Source: Methylotenera sp. (GTDB taxonomy: Bacteria; Pseudomonadota; Gammaproteobacteria; Burkholderiales; Methylophilaceae). From it: DNA of 64,000 nucleotides. The notes under the pieces were generated by a model that made no database searches, had not been told where the DNA came from, and was given only the letters and a program-made list of their open reading frames with translations. The translations under genes and the position numbers were made by a program. The stretch lies in contig JABFQV010000006.1 in the NCBI GenBank assembly GCA_013141495.1, positions 62,001 through 126,000 of the forward strand, read 5' to 3'. Positions 53,318 through 63,214 of this stretch are shown here, piece after piece; position 1 is the first letter of the stretch; each line of letters starts with the position of its first letter.

Positions 53318-55690
53318 TTATTTTTTAGCCAATCTTTGCCATGTTTTCACTACGGTATCTGGATTGAGAGAGATGGATTTGATACCTTCAGCCACTAACC
53401 ATTCAGCAAAGTCTGGGTGATCAGACGGACCTTGACCGCAGATGCCGACATATTTGCCTAAGCGGTTACAGGTGCTAATCGCCATTTTTAACAACACTTT
53501 CACTGCGTCATTTCGTTCATCGAAGCCATCTGCCAAAATGCCAGAGTCACGGTCCATGCCTAGTGTTAGCTGAGTCAGGTCGTTCGAGCCAATTGAGAAG
53601 CCGTCAAAATAATGTAAGAAGTCCTCTGCCAGTAGCGCATTAGAAGGAATCTCGCACATCATAATTAAGCGCAAGCCATTGTCACCACGTTTAAGACCGT
53701 TAGCCGCCATGATTTCAGTCACGGCTTTAGCTTCATCTACAGTACGTACAAATGGAATCATAAGCTCTACGTTGGTTAAGCCCATCTCGTCGCGGACTTT
53801 TTTCATGGCGATACATTCCATGGCAAAGCACTCTTTAAAGTCAGGCGCCATGTAACGTGCCGCACCACGGAAACCAATCATCGGGTTTTCTTCATCTGGC
53901 TCATAAATCTCACCACCGACCAGTTTTTTGTACTCATTAGATTTAAAGTCTGAAGTACGTACAATCACTGGTTTTGGATAAAATGCTGCGGCAATAGTCG
54001 CTACGCCTTCAGCCACTTTGTCGATATAGAATTGCTTAGGTGACGCGTAGCCACGTGCGCGGTTTTTAATAATAGTTTGAATGGCAGTTGGCATTGCCTC
54101 TGCATTTAGAATGGCTTTAGGGTGGATGCCTACCATGTTATTGATAACAAACTCTAAACGCGCTAAACCTACACCGTCATTTGGTATTTTGGCAAAGCCA
54201 AATGCCATGTCTGGATTACCCACGTTCATCATAATTTTGCATGGTGCAGGGGCGAGCGCTGCCTGCGCTTGAGTGTCAACGCTATAGTCAATAGCGCCAT
54301 GATACACAAAGCCGGATTCACCTTCAGCACAGGATACGGTAACAATTTCGCCTTCACGTAATACGTCAGTAGCGTTAACTGCACCTACAATAGCTGGAAT
54401 ACCTAACTCACGCGCAATAATTGCAGCATGACAGGTGCGACCGCCGCGATTGGTTACTAAAGCACTGGCGCGTTTCATTACCGGTTCCCAGTTTGGGTCG
54501 GTCATGTCCGCCACCAACACATCGCCAGGTTGTACCAAGTGCATGTCTGCCGGGTCTAACACAATGCGCACTGGACCAACCCCTACTTTTTGCGTAACCG
54601 CACGGCCAACGACCAATGGTTTTTCATTGTGTTTAATCAGCTTGAAAGTTTCTGTAACATTGTTTAGAGATTCTTGCGATTTAACCGTTTCTGGGCGTGC
54701 TTGCAGAATATAAAGTTTGTTATCCACACCATTTTTGCCCCATTCAATATCCATAGGGCAGCCGTAGTGCGCTTCAATAGTCATGGCGTAACGCGCTAAC
54801 TCTAAAACATCGGCGTCAGAAAGTGAATAACGATCACTATCTACAGCATCTACATCAATGGTGCTGGTGCTTTTTCCTGCTTGCGTTGCATCAGAAAACA
54901 CCATTTTGATGAGCTTGGAACCCATGGTGCGACGTACGATAGAAGGCTTGCCTTGTGCTAAGGTTGGTTTATGTACATAGAATTCATCTGGATTAACGGC
55001 ACCCTGAACGACGGTTTCGCCTAGGCCATAAGATGAGGTAATAAACACGACATCTTTAAAGCCAGATTCAGTATCAATTGTGAACATCACGCCAGCACAG
55101 CCAATATCACTACGCACCATTTGCTGTATGCCAGCAGAAAGCGCTACATCAGCGTGTACAAAACCTTTGTGTACACGGTATGAAATTGCGCGGTCGTTGT
55201 ATAGCGATGCAAACACCTCTTTAATCGCGTGCAAGATGTTATCTAAACCTTGAATGTTAAGGAAAGATTCTTGTTGTCCGGCAAACGAAGCGTCTGGTAA
55301 GTCTTCAGCGGTGGCTGATGAACGTACAGCAAAGGTTGCACCATTGCCCGATTTCGCGGTAAGGATTTCATAGTTTTCTTTGATAGCTTGATTCAGTGCG
55401 GCTGGAAATGGCGCTTCCATAATCCATTCACGTACTTTTTTGCCACAGATGGCAAGCGCTTGCGTGTCATCCACATTGAGTGCGTCAAGCTCCGCGTTAA
55501 TTTTAACGTCTAAGCCATTAACAGATAAAAACTCACGGTAAGCATCTGCCGTTGTTGCAAAGCCAGTGGGGACGCGCACGCCTTTTGCAGATAGCTGTGA
55601 AATCATTTCGCCAAGAGAGGCATTTTTACCGCCGACTGAAGGCACATCTACGTTGCGTAATTTTTCAAATGGAATAACGTGGGTTGACAT
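53318..55690 (-). CDS. ppsA: Phosphoenolpyruvate synthase
   Basis: Makes PEP from pyruvate, ATP and water. 790 residues, normal length. The N-terminal nucleotide domain includes [14 protein letters not shown] and [20 protein letters not shown]. The phosphohistidine domain has [20 protein letters not shown], with the catalytic His preceded by Thr-Cys, where PpsR would phosphorylate the Thr. The C-terminal PEP/pyruvate domain has [20 protein letters not shown] and [15 protein letters not shown]. The operon is ppsA-ppsR. Confidence 0.97.
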   Translation of the reverse strand: MSTHVIPFEKLRNVDVPSVGGKNASLGEMISQLSAKGVRVPTGFATTADAYREFLSVNGLDVKINAELDALNVDDTQALAICGKKVREWIMEAPFPAALNQAIKENYEILTAKSGNGATFAVRSSATAEDLPDASFAGQQESFLNIQGLDNILHAIKEVFASLYNDRAISYRVHKGFVHADVALSAGIQQMVRSDIGCAGVMFTIDTESGFKDVVFITSSYGLGETVVQGAVNPDEFYVHKPTLAQGKPSIVRRTMGSKLIKMVFSDATQAGKSTSTIDVDAVDSDRYSLSDADVLELARYAMTIEAHYGCPMDIEWGKNGVDNKLYILQARPETVKSQESLNNVTETFKLIKHNEKPLVVGRAVTQKVGVGPVRIVLDPADMHLVQPGDVLVADMTDPNWEPVMKRASALVTNRGGRTCHAAIIARELGIPAIVGAVNATDVLREGEIVTVSCAEGESGFVYHGAIDYSVDTQAQAALAPAPCKIMMNVGNPDMAFGFAKIPNDGVGLARLEFVINNMVGIHPKAILNAEAMPTAIQTIIKNRARGYASPKQFYIDKVAEGVATIAAAFYPKPVIVRTSDFKSNEYKKLVGGEIYEPDEENPMIGFRGAARYMAPDFKECFAMECIAMKKVRDEMGLTNVELMIPFVRTVDEAKAVTEIMAANGLKRGDNGLRLIMMCEIPSNALLAEDFLHYFDGFSIGSNDLTQLTLGMDRDSGILADGFDERNDAVKVLLKMAISTCNRLGKYVGICGQGPSDHPDFAEWLVAEGIKSISLNPDTVVKTWQRLAKK

Positions 55691-56095
55691 GATCGTTCCT
55701 TAGATGTTCAAACAAGTGATTAAATTTATAACTTTTAGTCCGTTTTCAAAGACGTCCATTTTTTCAAAGACAACGCGTAATGAAGCGATGTGCAATGATG
55801 ATGAAAAGGAAGATTTTGTAATTATATTTTTCTTTATAAGACCTCATTTTGCCTAATAATACGGGCGTTGTCACCTGAAAATATAGACATTGCTTAAAAA
55901 CTTTGCGCTAGGTCAAATAGCGCTGCACTTAAAGTTAGCTTGGAAATTAGTTTGAGTAATTTAGTTTGGGTGGAAAATCTGGGTTAAATCTATCAAAATT
56001 GATAATCGTCAGCTAGAATGCATAAAAATAACCTGAAAATAAAAATCAACGCATGCCTTATTCTGATCAATGTCGAATATTGCGCAACATAACTT
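55691..56095. other. 405-base divergent intergenic region between ppsA and the H4MPT genes
   Basis: No convincing ORF or RNA gene. Two exact direct repeats of TTTTCAAAGAC at 55743-55753 and 55761-55771, 18 bases apart from start to start, lie 50-80 bases upstream of ppsA and could be a regulator site. Promoters for both directions must be here but none stands out clearly. Confidence 0.4.
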
Positions 56096-57145
56096 ATGAA
56101 TTCCACCATCATTACAATGCCGTCTAGTATTACAGTGCAATCTAGCGCGCGTTTGCACATGGGTTTTTTTGACCTGCATGGTGGTTTAGGGCGTAAATTT
56201 GGCAGTATAGGATTAAGCTTAGAAGCACCTAAACTGTTGATTGAAGCTAGGGCCACTGAGGCGCTTGATGTTTTTGGTAGTGCAACTGTGCCAACAGCGG
56301 TTATTTCTAAAGCAAAATCTATTACGCAGCAGTTGTTTGCAAGATTGCACCTTGAACATTCTCTTGAATTAAATATACTGCAATCTATTCCCGAGCACGC
56401 TGGTTTGGGTTCAGGTACACAATTAGCCTTGGCAATAGGGGCTGCGGTGAGTCAATTATACGGACTCAATTTAACGACAGCTAAAATTGCAGAATTGACA
56501 GGTAGAGGCGGCCGCTCAGGCATTGGTATAGGGGCGTTCGATTACGGTGGTGTATTGATTGACGGTGGTCGCGCATCAATTACTGGCAATGCGACGACGA
56601 CAACCCCGCCATTATTGGCGCGTTATGATTTTTCTGAAGATTGGCGTATTTTACTTATTATTGATACAAGTCAACCCGGCATACATGGCGAGCAGGAGAA
56701 AATGGCATTTACGCAATTACCGGTTTTCCCTGAAAATCTGGCTGCAGATCTGTGTCGCCATGTGTTGATGCAGGCCATGCCAGCTTTGGTTGAGCGTGAT
56801 TTGCCCGCCTTTGGGCATGGCATACAAGCATTGCAAGCGCATGTTGGTGATTATTTCGCGCCAGCGCAAGGTGGGCGTTATGCTAGTAAATTAGTGGGTG
56901 AGGTGTTGCAGCATTTAGGCGCGATAGGTGCGCCTTGCTTTGGACAGAGCTCTTGGGGACCTACGGGTTTTGCTATTTTTGAAAATGCGAATGAAGCTGA
57001 AACGCAGATGCGACAATTGAAAGAAAAGTTTTCTGACCAAGCGTTAACCTGGATGATTAGCCGTGCGTGCAATCATGGTGCAAAATTGATAGACTCACAG
57101 GAAGGTAGCCTAGGCTCTATAAAGCTATTGCAAATATCCCATTAA
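56096..57145 (+). CDS. mptG: Beta-ribofuranosylaminobenzene 5'-phosphate synthase (H4MPT synthesis)
   Basis: First committed step of tetrahydromethanopterin biosynthesis: condenses 4-aminobenzoate with PRPP and releases CO2. GHMP-kinase-like fold, 349 residues. SSARLHMGFFDLHGGLGRKF (16-35) and the phosphate-binding HAGLGSGTQLALAIG (101-115) are typical, as is GRGGRSGIGIGAFDYGG. It is the first gene of a six-gene run for the H4MPT C1 pathway, found in methylotrophs and archaea, and 55 bases ahead of mtdB. Confidence 0.92.
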   Translation: MNSTIITMPSSITVQSSARLHMGFFDLHGGLGRKFGSIGLSLEAPKLLIEARATEALDVFGSATVPTAVISKAKSITQQLFARLHLEHSLELNILQSIPEHAGLGSGTQLALAIGAAVSQLYGLNLTTAKIAELTGRGGRSGIGIGAFDYGGVLIDGGRASITGNATTTTPPLLARYDFSEDWRILLIIDTSQPGIHGEQEKMAFTQLPVFPENLAADLCRHVLMQAMPALVERDLPAFGHGIQALQAHVGDYFAPAQGGRYASKLVGEVLQHLGAIGAPCFGQSSWGPTGFAIFENANEAETQMRQLKEKFSDQALTWMISRACNHGAKLIDSQEGSLGSIKLLQISH

Positions 57146-57200
57146 ATTAAACAAGACCCATTAAAAAAACTTAAAAACTCACCTCAAGGATAGTTAAGCT

Positions 57201-58118
57201 ATGGAAAAACCCAGCATTTTACATTTACTCACTGCCGCTAAAAATGCCAGCCCATTCGATGTCAATATGGCGTATGACGCAGGTTTTGAGACGATTATGC
57301 CATACACCAATGTGACGCTATCTGAGGTCACTGGCTTGACACAGGACGCCATTTTTTCTCGTGGATTATCGGGTGTGAAGCGTGAGGGTATCTTTATTGG
57401 TGGGCGTGATATTGATCTGGCTATGCAAATGTTAGAGGCTTCTAAAAAGGCAATGTTTGCACCTTTCGCCTGCTCGGTGTTTGCTGACCCATCTGGTGCA
57501 TTTACTACTTCTGCCGCCATGATTGCAAAGGTAGAGTTTCATCTTAAAGCGCAATTTGACACAGATTTAAAAGGCAAGGTGATTAGCGTATTTGGAGCGA
57601 CAGGACCAGTAGGCAGTTGCTCCGCCATCATCGCGGCCCAACAAGGTGCGACGGTGCAGTTGGTTGCATATAACTCAATTGCAGATGCCCAACAAAAAGC
57701 GGCTGTGTGGAATGAGCAATATAAAATCAATCTGCAAGTGGTAGATGGCACTACAGAGGCGGCCAAGCAAAAAGTGTTGGCACAAGCTGAAATTGTAATT
57801 TGTGCGGCAGCAGCCGGCGTGCAGGTGTTGAGCGCAGAGCATTTGAAAATTGCTAAACAGTTGAAAATTGTAGCGGATGTGAATGCAGTAGCGCCATTAG
57901 GTGTGCAGGGCGTTGCTGTTAATGATGATGGCGTCTTAATTGCAGATACAGCAGCTTATGGGATTGGCGCTTTGGCGATTGGTCAACTTAAATACAAGAC
58001 GCAGCATCAATTGTTAAAGCAAATGTTGCCCGCAGACCAACCGTTTGAAAAGCCAAAATATTTTGAATTTATTGCGGCATTTAAGTTGGCACGTGAGCTA
58101 TTAAAAACGCAATCTTAA
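57201..58118 (+). CDS. mtdB: Methylene-tetrahydromethanopterin dehydrogenase
   Basis: Oxidises methylene-H4MPT to methenyl-H4MPT with NAD(P)+ during formaldehyde oxidation. 305 residues. SPFDVNMAYDAGFETIMPYT and TQDAIFSRG near the start and FADPSGAFTTSAAMIAK match the MtdB family. The nucleotide-binding motif is FGATGPVGS (131-139), and VADVNAVAPLGVQG is also characteristic. An AAGGAT site lies upstream of the start. The stop overlaps the probable start area of the following ATP-grasp gene. It works with mch two genes downstream. Confidence 0.94.
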   Translation: MEKPSILHLLTAAKNASPFDVNMAYDAGFETIMPYTNVTLSEVTGLTQDAIFSRGLSGVKREGIFIGGRDIDLAMQMLEASKKAMFAPFACSVFADPSGAFTTSAAMIAKVEFHLKAQFDTDLKGKVISVFGATGPVGSCSAIIAAQQGATVQLVAYNSIADAQQKAAVWNEQYKINLQVVDGTTEAAKQKVLAQAEIVICAAAAGVQVLSAEHLKIAKQLKIVADVNAVAPLGVQGVAVNDDGVLIADTAAYGIGALAIGQLKYKTQHQLLKQMLPADQPFEKPKYFEFIAAFKLARELLKTQS

Positions 58119-59329
58119 TTATTGCTTTATCTGCGCGGCCCTTTGTTGTGGCGGCTGCCAGGAGTGGTTATGCCGTTACTGCGATTGATGCTTTTGCAGA
58201 TAAGCAAACCATTGAGTCGGCAAAAAAAACGGTGGTGGTGGGTTTTGATGAGCAGGGTTTTATTGCTGATGCGTTGTTAAAGGCAATCACGCAGTTAGAT
58301 TTAAGTGACTGTTTAGGTTGTATTTATGGCAGCGGTTTTGAAGCGCAGCCAAACTTGTTGCAAAAAATAGCTGAAGTAGTGCCTTTAATTGGCAACGCCC
58401 CCGAAACGGTGAATGCAATTAAGGATGCTGCACAATTTTTTAGTGCGCTTGGGCAATTAAATATCGCGCATCCTGCTGTTTTTGATGTTCTGCCAGATAA
58501 GGATGAAAATAACAAGTCTGCGGTTTATCTGAAGAAATTTTCTGCCGGCAGCGGAGGTGCTCATATTAGTTTGGTGAGCCTTAATGACGCCAAGTTGAAC
58601 AATAAAAAGTTGTTAAATAATGAGTATTACCAGCAACAACTTAATGGGCAATCGGTTTCATTATTGTTTCTTGCCGATAGGCAAAAAGTTGAGGTGATTG
58701 GCTTCAATGAGCAGTGGTTAAACCCGAGGGACACAATGCCATTTCGGTACGGTGGGGCAGTTGGCCATATTGAGTTGTCTAACAGCGTTGGGCAGCAACT
58801 GATTGAGGCTGCTGAGAGGCTAACAGTTGCGTTTGGTTTGTTAGGTTTAAACAGCCTAGATGCCATTGTGCAAGACGATAAGGCTTATGTTTTAGAGGTT
58901 AATCCCAGGTTAAGTGCTACGGTTGATTTATACGATAATACAGTAGAAAATTTGATAGACAGGCATGTGCAAGTTTGTTTGAATCAAGAAGATTTTGGTA
59001 GTGAGTACCAGAGCCAACAGTCTCAAGTTCAGAAAACTCAAGTTAAGAAACATAAGGCGCATGCCATTATGTATGCAATATCAGACACAGAAATTGTGCC
59101 TTCAATTGAATGGCCAAGCTGGGTAGTGGATACGCCCTTTAATTTATATGAAACAAAAAAAATATTGGCGGGAGCCCCCATCTGTAACGTCACGGCATAT
59201 GCTGAAAGTGCAGAGGCTGCCAAGCAACTGGTGTATACAAGAGTGAAAATAGTACAGAGTTTATTAAAAATTAAGACAAGTCCCCATAACAAAAAAGCTA
59301 ACAATATAACAATAGTTGAAAAGGTATAA
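58118..59329 (+). CDS. ATP-grasp protein of the H4MPT cluster, non-AUG start
   Basis: About 404 residues of an ATP-grasp ligase-like protein. The family is found in bacterial H4MPT/methylofuran clusters and is thought to take part in cofactor synthesis. The first GTG in frame (58148) gives MAAARSGYAV. The ten codons before it read IIALSARPFVV, which completes the first beta strand and loop expected of such proteins. No ATG, GTG or TTG lies there, only ATT at 58118 and 58121, so a rare ATT start that overlaps the mtdB stop is likely. The ATP-grasp core includes LKKFSAGSGGAHI and VLEVNPRLSATVDLYD. The alternative is that the GTG is used and the upstream codons are not translated. Confidence 0.8.
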   Translation: MIALSARPFVVAAARSGYAVTAIDAFADKQTIESAKKTVVVGFDEQGFIADALLKAITQLDLSDCLGCIYGSGFEAQPNLLQKIAEVVPLIGNAPETVNAIKDAAQFFSALGQLNIAHPAVFDVLPDKDENNKSAVYLKKFSAGSGGAHISLVSLNDAKLNNKKLLNNEYYQQQLNGQSVSLLFLADRQKVEVIGFNEQWLNPRDTMPFRYGGAVGHIELSNSVGQQLIEAAERLTVAFGLLGLNSLDAIVQDDKAYVLEVNPRLSATVDLYDNTVENLIDRHVQVCLNQEDFGSEYQSQQSQVQKTQVKKHKAHAIMYAISDTEIVPSIEWPSWVVDTPFNLYETKKILAGAPICNVTAYAESAEAAKQLVYTRVKIVQSLLKIKTSPHNKKANNITIVEKV

Positions 59330-59331
59330 AC

Positions 59332-60309
59332 GTGCAGACAACAACATCGCCATCATTACAAGCGCATCTAAGTGTTAATCAGTTGAGTGAGCCATTGGTA
59401 AAAAAACTTCTCGAAAATAGTGAAGTTTTGCAGTTGGGTGTATCTCAACACGAAACTGGCTGTACTATCGTTGATGCAGGTATTGCGCATGCGGGCTGTG
59501 CTGAAGCTGGGAGAATTGTTGCAGAAATTTGCATGGGCGGTCTTGGTCAGGTGACGTTGCAATCTGATAATCGCTTTGCTGGCTGGCATGATGCCATTGC
59601 GGTAAGTTCAACACAGCCAGTATTGGCTTGTTTGGCAAGTCAATATGCGGGATGGGCATTGAGTCATGAAAAATTCTTTTCACTAGGTTCGGGGCCCGCA
59701 CGTGCATTAGCGCAGCGTGAAGATTTATTCAAAGAGTTGAATTATCAGGATGAAGCTGCTAGCACTTGCATTGTGTTGGAAACCGACAAAGTGCCGCCCG
59801 TACCCGTGATTGAAAAAATTGTACGTGACACAAAAATAGCGCCAGAAAAGCTGACGATTATTTTAACGCCAACTTCGAGTATTGCCGGCGTGGTGCAAAT
59901 TGTGGGGCGGGTGCTCGAAGTGGCCTTACATAAAGCGCATACTTTACATTTTCCGCTGCAACATATTGTGAGCGGCACCGGTTTGGCTGTGTTGCCGCCA
60001 GTTTCAAAAGATTTTATGACTGGAATGGGACGCACCAATGATGCGATTCTATTTGGCGGGCAGGTGACTTTACAGGTAACAGGTGACGATGTTGCGGCTT
60101 CTAACTTAGCTTCTAATTTACCAAGTAGCGCATCTAAAGACTATGGCAGAACATTTGCTGAAGTATTTAAATCTGTGAATATGGATTTTTATAAAATTGA
60201 CCCGATGCTATTTAGCCCAGCTAAAGTGACTGTGACTAATTTAGATACTGGCAGTGTATTTGAGGCTGGGCAGTTAAATGCTGATTTAATCGAGTTGTCG
60301 TTTCGCTAA
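59332..60309 (+). CDS. mch: Methenyltetrahydromethanopterin cyclohydrolase
   Basis: Hydrolyses methenyl-H4MPT to N5-formyl-H4MPT, the step after MtdB. 325 residues. GCTIVDAGIAHAGCAEAGR (near 44-62), KFFSLGSGPARALA and LPPVSKDFMTGMGRTNDAIL are signatures of the family. The start is a GTG with AAAGG seven bases upstream. It starts two bases after the ATP-grasp gene stop, so they are cotranscribed. Confidence 0.95.
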   Translation: MQTTTSPSLQAHLSVNQLSEPLVKKLLENSEVLQLGVSQHETGCTIVDAGIAHAGCAEAGRIVAEICMGGLGQVTLQSDNRFAGWHDAIAVSSTQPVLACLASQYAGWALSHEKFFSLGSGPARALAQREDLFKELNYQDEAASTCIVLETDKVPPVPVIEKIVRDTKIAPEKLTIILTPTSSIAGVVQIVGRVLEVALHKAHTLHFPLQHIVSGTGLAVLPPVSKDFMTGMGRTNDAILFGGQVTLQVTGDDVAASNLASNLPSSASKDYGRTFAEVFKSVNMDFYKIDPMLFSPAKVTVTNLDTGSVFEAGQLNADLIELSFR

Positions 60310-60344
60310 TTCAGGTTGAATGAGTTTTTAGAAGTTTTTGCGGC

Positions 60345-61244
60345 TTGAAAATCCCTATTTTTACAGATGAGGCTGGTTGGCAAGGCAACCAGCTCAAGCT
60401 TGCATTTGCTAAACGCGATGTTGAAACCGTGTTTGTGTCACTGCAAGATTGTGTCATCGACTTGGCACAACCGAAGCCGCAAATTCATATTCCACATTTT
60501 GATAATGAAATGCCACTTGCAGCTTTTGTGCGAGGCGTAGCAGGCGGCACGTTACCACAGGTGATTACGCGTTTAAATGTGCTACATATGCTGAGCATGC
60601 AAGGTGTAAGGATCTATAACGATGTCAAAGCCATTGAGCGTACTGTAGATAAAGCCATGACCAGCTTTTTATTACGTACGCATGATGTGGCAACACCTGC
60701 AACCTGGGTATGTGAGTCTAGGCAGCACACCGAGCAGATTCGCCAGATTGCCGCAGACAATCATCAGCAATTAGTCATGAAGCCACTGTTTGGTTCGCAA
60801 GGGCAGGGTGTGCGCAAACTATTAAGCAATGAAGCCTTGCCTGTGCCCATGCAGCAATTTGTTGATGGCGTGTATTATCTGCAGCAGTTAATTGAAACGG
60901 CTGATGTATCGCATGATTACCGCGTGTTCGTGGTTGGCAATAAAGTCATTGCTACCATGAAACGTACAGGTACTGGCTGGGTCAGCAATGTGGCGGCTGG
61001 AGGGCGTTGTGAGTCTGTACAGCCCAATAATGCCATGGCGCAGCTTGCCTTGCAGGCAGCTAAAGCCGTGGGGATTGATTATTGCGGTGTGGATATTATT
61101 CAAGCCGCTACAGGGGAATATTATGTGTTGGAAGTCAATAGTATTCCTGCATGGCGTGGCCTGCAGGGGGTGACGGATTTTAATATCGCCGAAGTTTTAG
61201 TCGATGACTTTTTAAATAAACTAAATAAATTACAAGCCAAATAA
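60345..61244 (+). CDS. RimK-family ATP-grasp ligase of the H4MPT cluster
   Basis: 299 residues. RimK-type ATP-grasp with LVMKPLFGSQGQGVRKL for ATP binding, ISRF-like DYRVFVVGNKVIATM and the metal-binding VLEVNSIPAW. The family includes MptN, which adds glutamate to tetrahydrosarcinapterin, and it recurs in methylotroph C1 clusters, so a ligase step in the cofactor is likely. The start is a TTG at 60345 (MKIPIFTDEAG). An ATG would fall too far inside. There is a 35-base gap from mch. Confidence 0.85.
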   Translation: MKIPIFTDEAGWQGNQLKLAFAKRDVETVFVSLQDCVIDLAQPKPQIHIPHFDNEMPLAAFVRGVAGGTLPQVITRLNVLHMLSMQGVRIYNDVKAIERTVDKAMTSFLLRTHDVATPATWVCESRQHTEQIRQIAADNHQQLVMKPLFGSQGQGVRKLLSNEALPVPMQQFVDGVYYLQQLIETADVSHDYRVFVVGNKVIATMKRTGTGWVSNVAAGGRCESVQPNNAMAQLALQAAKAVGIDYCGVDIIQAATGEYYVLEVNSIPAWRGLQGVTDFNIAEVLVDDFLNKLNKLQAK

Positions 61245-61274
61245 ATCATAGGTTAAATAACAAACGGCAACATC

Positions 61275-62144
61275 ATGATGCTTAAAAAATATACGCCAGA
61301 GCAGTTAGCCAAAGCCTACAAAACCGCTTGTATGGCTGAATTGCAGGCTTTAAAGCCAGGCAATGTGCATGTGTTTGCTGATGGTCACGGCATGACCATT
61401 CATGATTTTATCAAAAGCGCAGATGTATCTGCCGAGGTAATAGCGCAGCCAGGGTTGACTGTGGGCGAGCGTATTTTTTACGCAGTTGAGGCGACGCAAC
61501 AAGCGGTTGGTCAAAATACAAACTTAGGTGTGCTGTTGTTATGTGCACCATTGATTCATGCGGCTTTACATGTAAGTGATGAGCAAACACTACAACAAAG
61601 CCTGATTCATACGCTAAACCAGCTAAGTATTGAAGATGCAAAGCTGGTTGCAAAAGCAATTTTATTGGCAAGCCCTGCTGGTTTGGGTGGGTCAGACGTG
61701 CATGATGTGCATGAGGTGCCTGATGTTACGTTGCTTGAAATGATGCATTGGGCACAAGATAAAGATCAAATTGCATGGCAATACGCAAACGCTTATCAAG
61801 ATGTTGCAGCGTTTGGTATAACGCGCTACGCAGAGGCTATGGTGAAATGGCAAAATCCGGCATGGGCGTCAGCTGCTTTATATCTTGGGTTATTGACACG
61901 TCATCCAGATACACATATCCAACGGAAATATGGTGAGGCATTAGCCGTTAAGGTGATGCAAGAGGCGCATGAGGTCGAGGCTGACTATTGGGCAACAGAC
62001 AACCCAAAATTGGTACAAAAAAAGCTGTTGGCCTGGGATGCCTCATTGAAACAGCGTGGGCTCAACCCGGGGACTAGCGCTGACTTAACTGTGGCCACCT
62101 TGTTGTTAGCGAGCCTGACTAATTTCAATGCAGCTTTAAATTAG
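61275..62144 (+). CDS. CitG/MdcB-like triphosphoribosyl-dephospho-CoA synthase family protein
   Basis: 289 residues. LKPGNVHVFADGHGM (26-40), SPAGLGGSDVHDV and the C-terminal NPGTSADLTVATLLL match the CitG family. Classical members make the prosthetic group precursor for citrate or malonate lyase. No such lyase genes are present here. In bacterial H4MPT clusters this family is a regular member and probably acts in cofactor synthesis. ATG codons at 61275 and 61278 are both possible starts. It is the last gene of the C1 run. Confidence 0.85.
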   Translation: MMLKKYTPEQLAKAYKTACMAELQALKPGNVHVFADGHGMTIHDFIKSADVSAEVIAQPGLTVGERIFYAVEATQQAVGQNTNLGVLLLCAPLIHAALHVSDEQTLQQSLIHTLNQLSIEDAKLVAKAILLASPAGLGGSDVHDVHEVPDVTLLEMMHWAQDKDQIAWQYANAYQDVAAFGITRYAEAMVKWQNPAWASAALYLGLLTRHPDTHIQRKYGEALAVKVMQEAHEVEADYWATDNPKLVQKKLLAWDASLKQRGLNPGTSADLTVATLLLASLTNFNAALN

Positions 62145-62242
62145 GACTGCATTCTATAATTCATGGTTGGATTCATAATCGGTTCGCTTAACTCTGCACT
62201 TTTCAGGTTTATAATGCGTAGTCGAAGCGAACCCGCTTGTGA

Positions 62243-62350
62243 ATCAGGAAAACTGATAAGCACTACTAAATCCAGCAAGCTGGCAAGTATTGCTAATCAG
62301 AAAAACTGATAAGCACTGCTAAACCCAGCAAAGCTGGCAAGTATTGCTAA
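62243..62350. repeat. Two 54-bp double-hairpin repeats (inverted copy of the 11672 family)
   Basis: Units 62243-62296 and 62297-62350 are, on the reverse strand, the same element as the tandem repeats at 11672-11807. The hairpins are ATCAG-GAAAA-CTGAT, CCAGC-AA-GCTGG and CCAGC-AAA-GCTGG. Where the other locus has a T-A pair next to the loop (CCAGT/ACTGG) this locus has C-G. They lie about 30 bases upstream of the response regulator gene. Confidence 0.85.
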
Positions 62351-62379
62351 AAGCAACATCATGTGGAAGTTAAAGTGAA

Positions 62380-63066
62380 ATGAAAATAGCTTTGTTAGAA
62401 GATGATCTGTCGTATGCTGAAACGATTCAAGAGTGGTTACAGGAAGCAGGATTTGAGGTAGATCACTTTGCGACGGGCTTGGATTTCTTGCGAAAATTTT
62501 CGCATTCACAATATGACCTTTGCATCTTTGATTGGGCGCTACCAGACATGGAAGGACCTGATGTGATGGTGAGCATCAAGCTTAAATCCAGCAGCTTACC
62601 CCCGATTATTTTTTTTACGGGACGCAGTGAAGAAGAAGATATTGTACGCGTAATAGAATCTGGCGCCGATGATTACATCGTCAAGCCAGCAAGCCGACCA
62701 CTGTTACTGGCACGTATCAATGCATTGTTGAGACGTACGAATGTTAAATCTAACCTTGAAGTTACTTATGAGTTTGGGTCATTGAGATTGGACCCCAAAG
62801 AGCGTTTAGCGACGTTAGGCGGTGAAGAAGTCAAGATAACCGATAAAGAATTTGATCTGGCGCTGTACTTTTTAAAAAATGAAGGCATGCTGTTATCAAG
62901 AACACACTTGATGAATGTGGTATGGGGCGCTAGTTCAGAGATAGAAACGCGCAAAGTGGATGTGCATGTCAGCCATTTACGGACTAAACTAAAATTCACA
63001 CCTGAAAACGGCTGGAAATTGACTTCAATCTATCAGCAAGGCTATCGTTTGGAGCGCACGGTTTAA
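62380..63066 (+). CDS. OmpR-family response regulator
   Basis: 228 residues. The receiver domain (1-115) has the acidic pocket in LLEDDL, the phosphoacceptor Asp51 in CIFDWALPDMEG, Thr in FFTGRS and Lys in DDYIVKPAS. The C-terminal winged helix (about 130-228) has ITDKEFDLALYFLKNEGMLL and VDVHVSHLRTKL, typical of OmpR/PhoB DNA binding. The following gene encodes a CHASE2 sensor in the same direction and may be the cognate partner. Target genes are unknown. Confidence 0.93.
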   Translation: MKIALLEDDLSYAETIQEWLQEAGFEVDHFATGLDFLRKFSHSQYDLCIFDWALPDMEGPDVMVSIKLKSSSLPPIIFFTGRSEEEDIVRVIESGADDYIVKPASRPLLLARINALLRRTNVKSNLEVTYEFGSLRLDPKERLATLGGEEVKITDKEFDLALYFLKNEGMLLSRTHLMNVVWGASSEIETRKVDVHVSHLRTKLKFTPENGWKLTSIYQQGYRLERTV

Positions 63067-63214
63067 CGCTGAAGCCTTGGGAATGCACATTTGAGTAGCA
63101 AACATGCGCCTATCAAGTAAATTTAAGTGATTAAATTATTATTTATGCTATTTTGTGATAACGACTCAATTGAAAGTTCTTACGATAGCCCGCACTCTCG
63201 TTATAATTTAAAAC

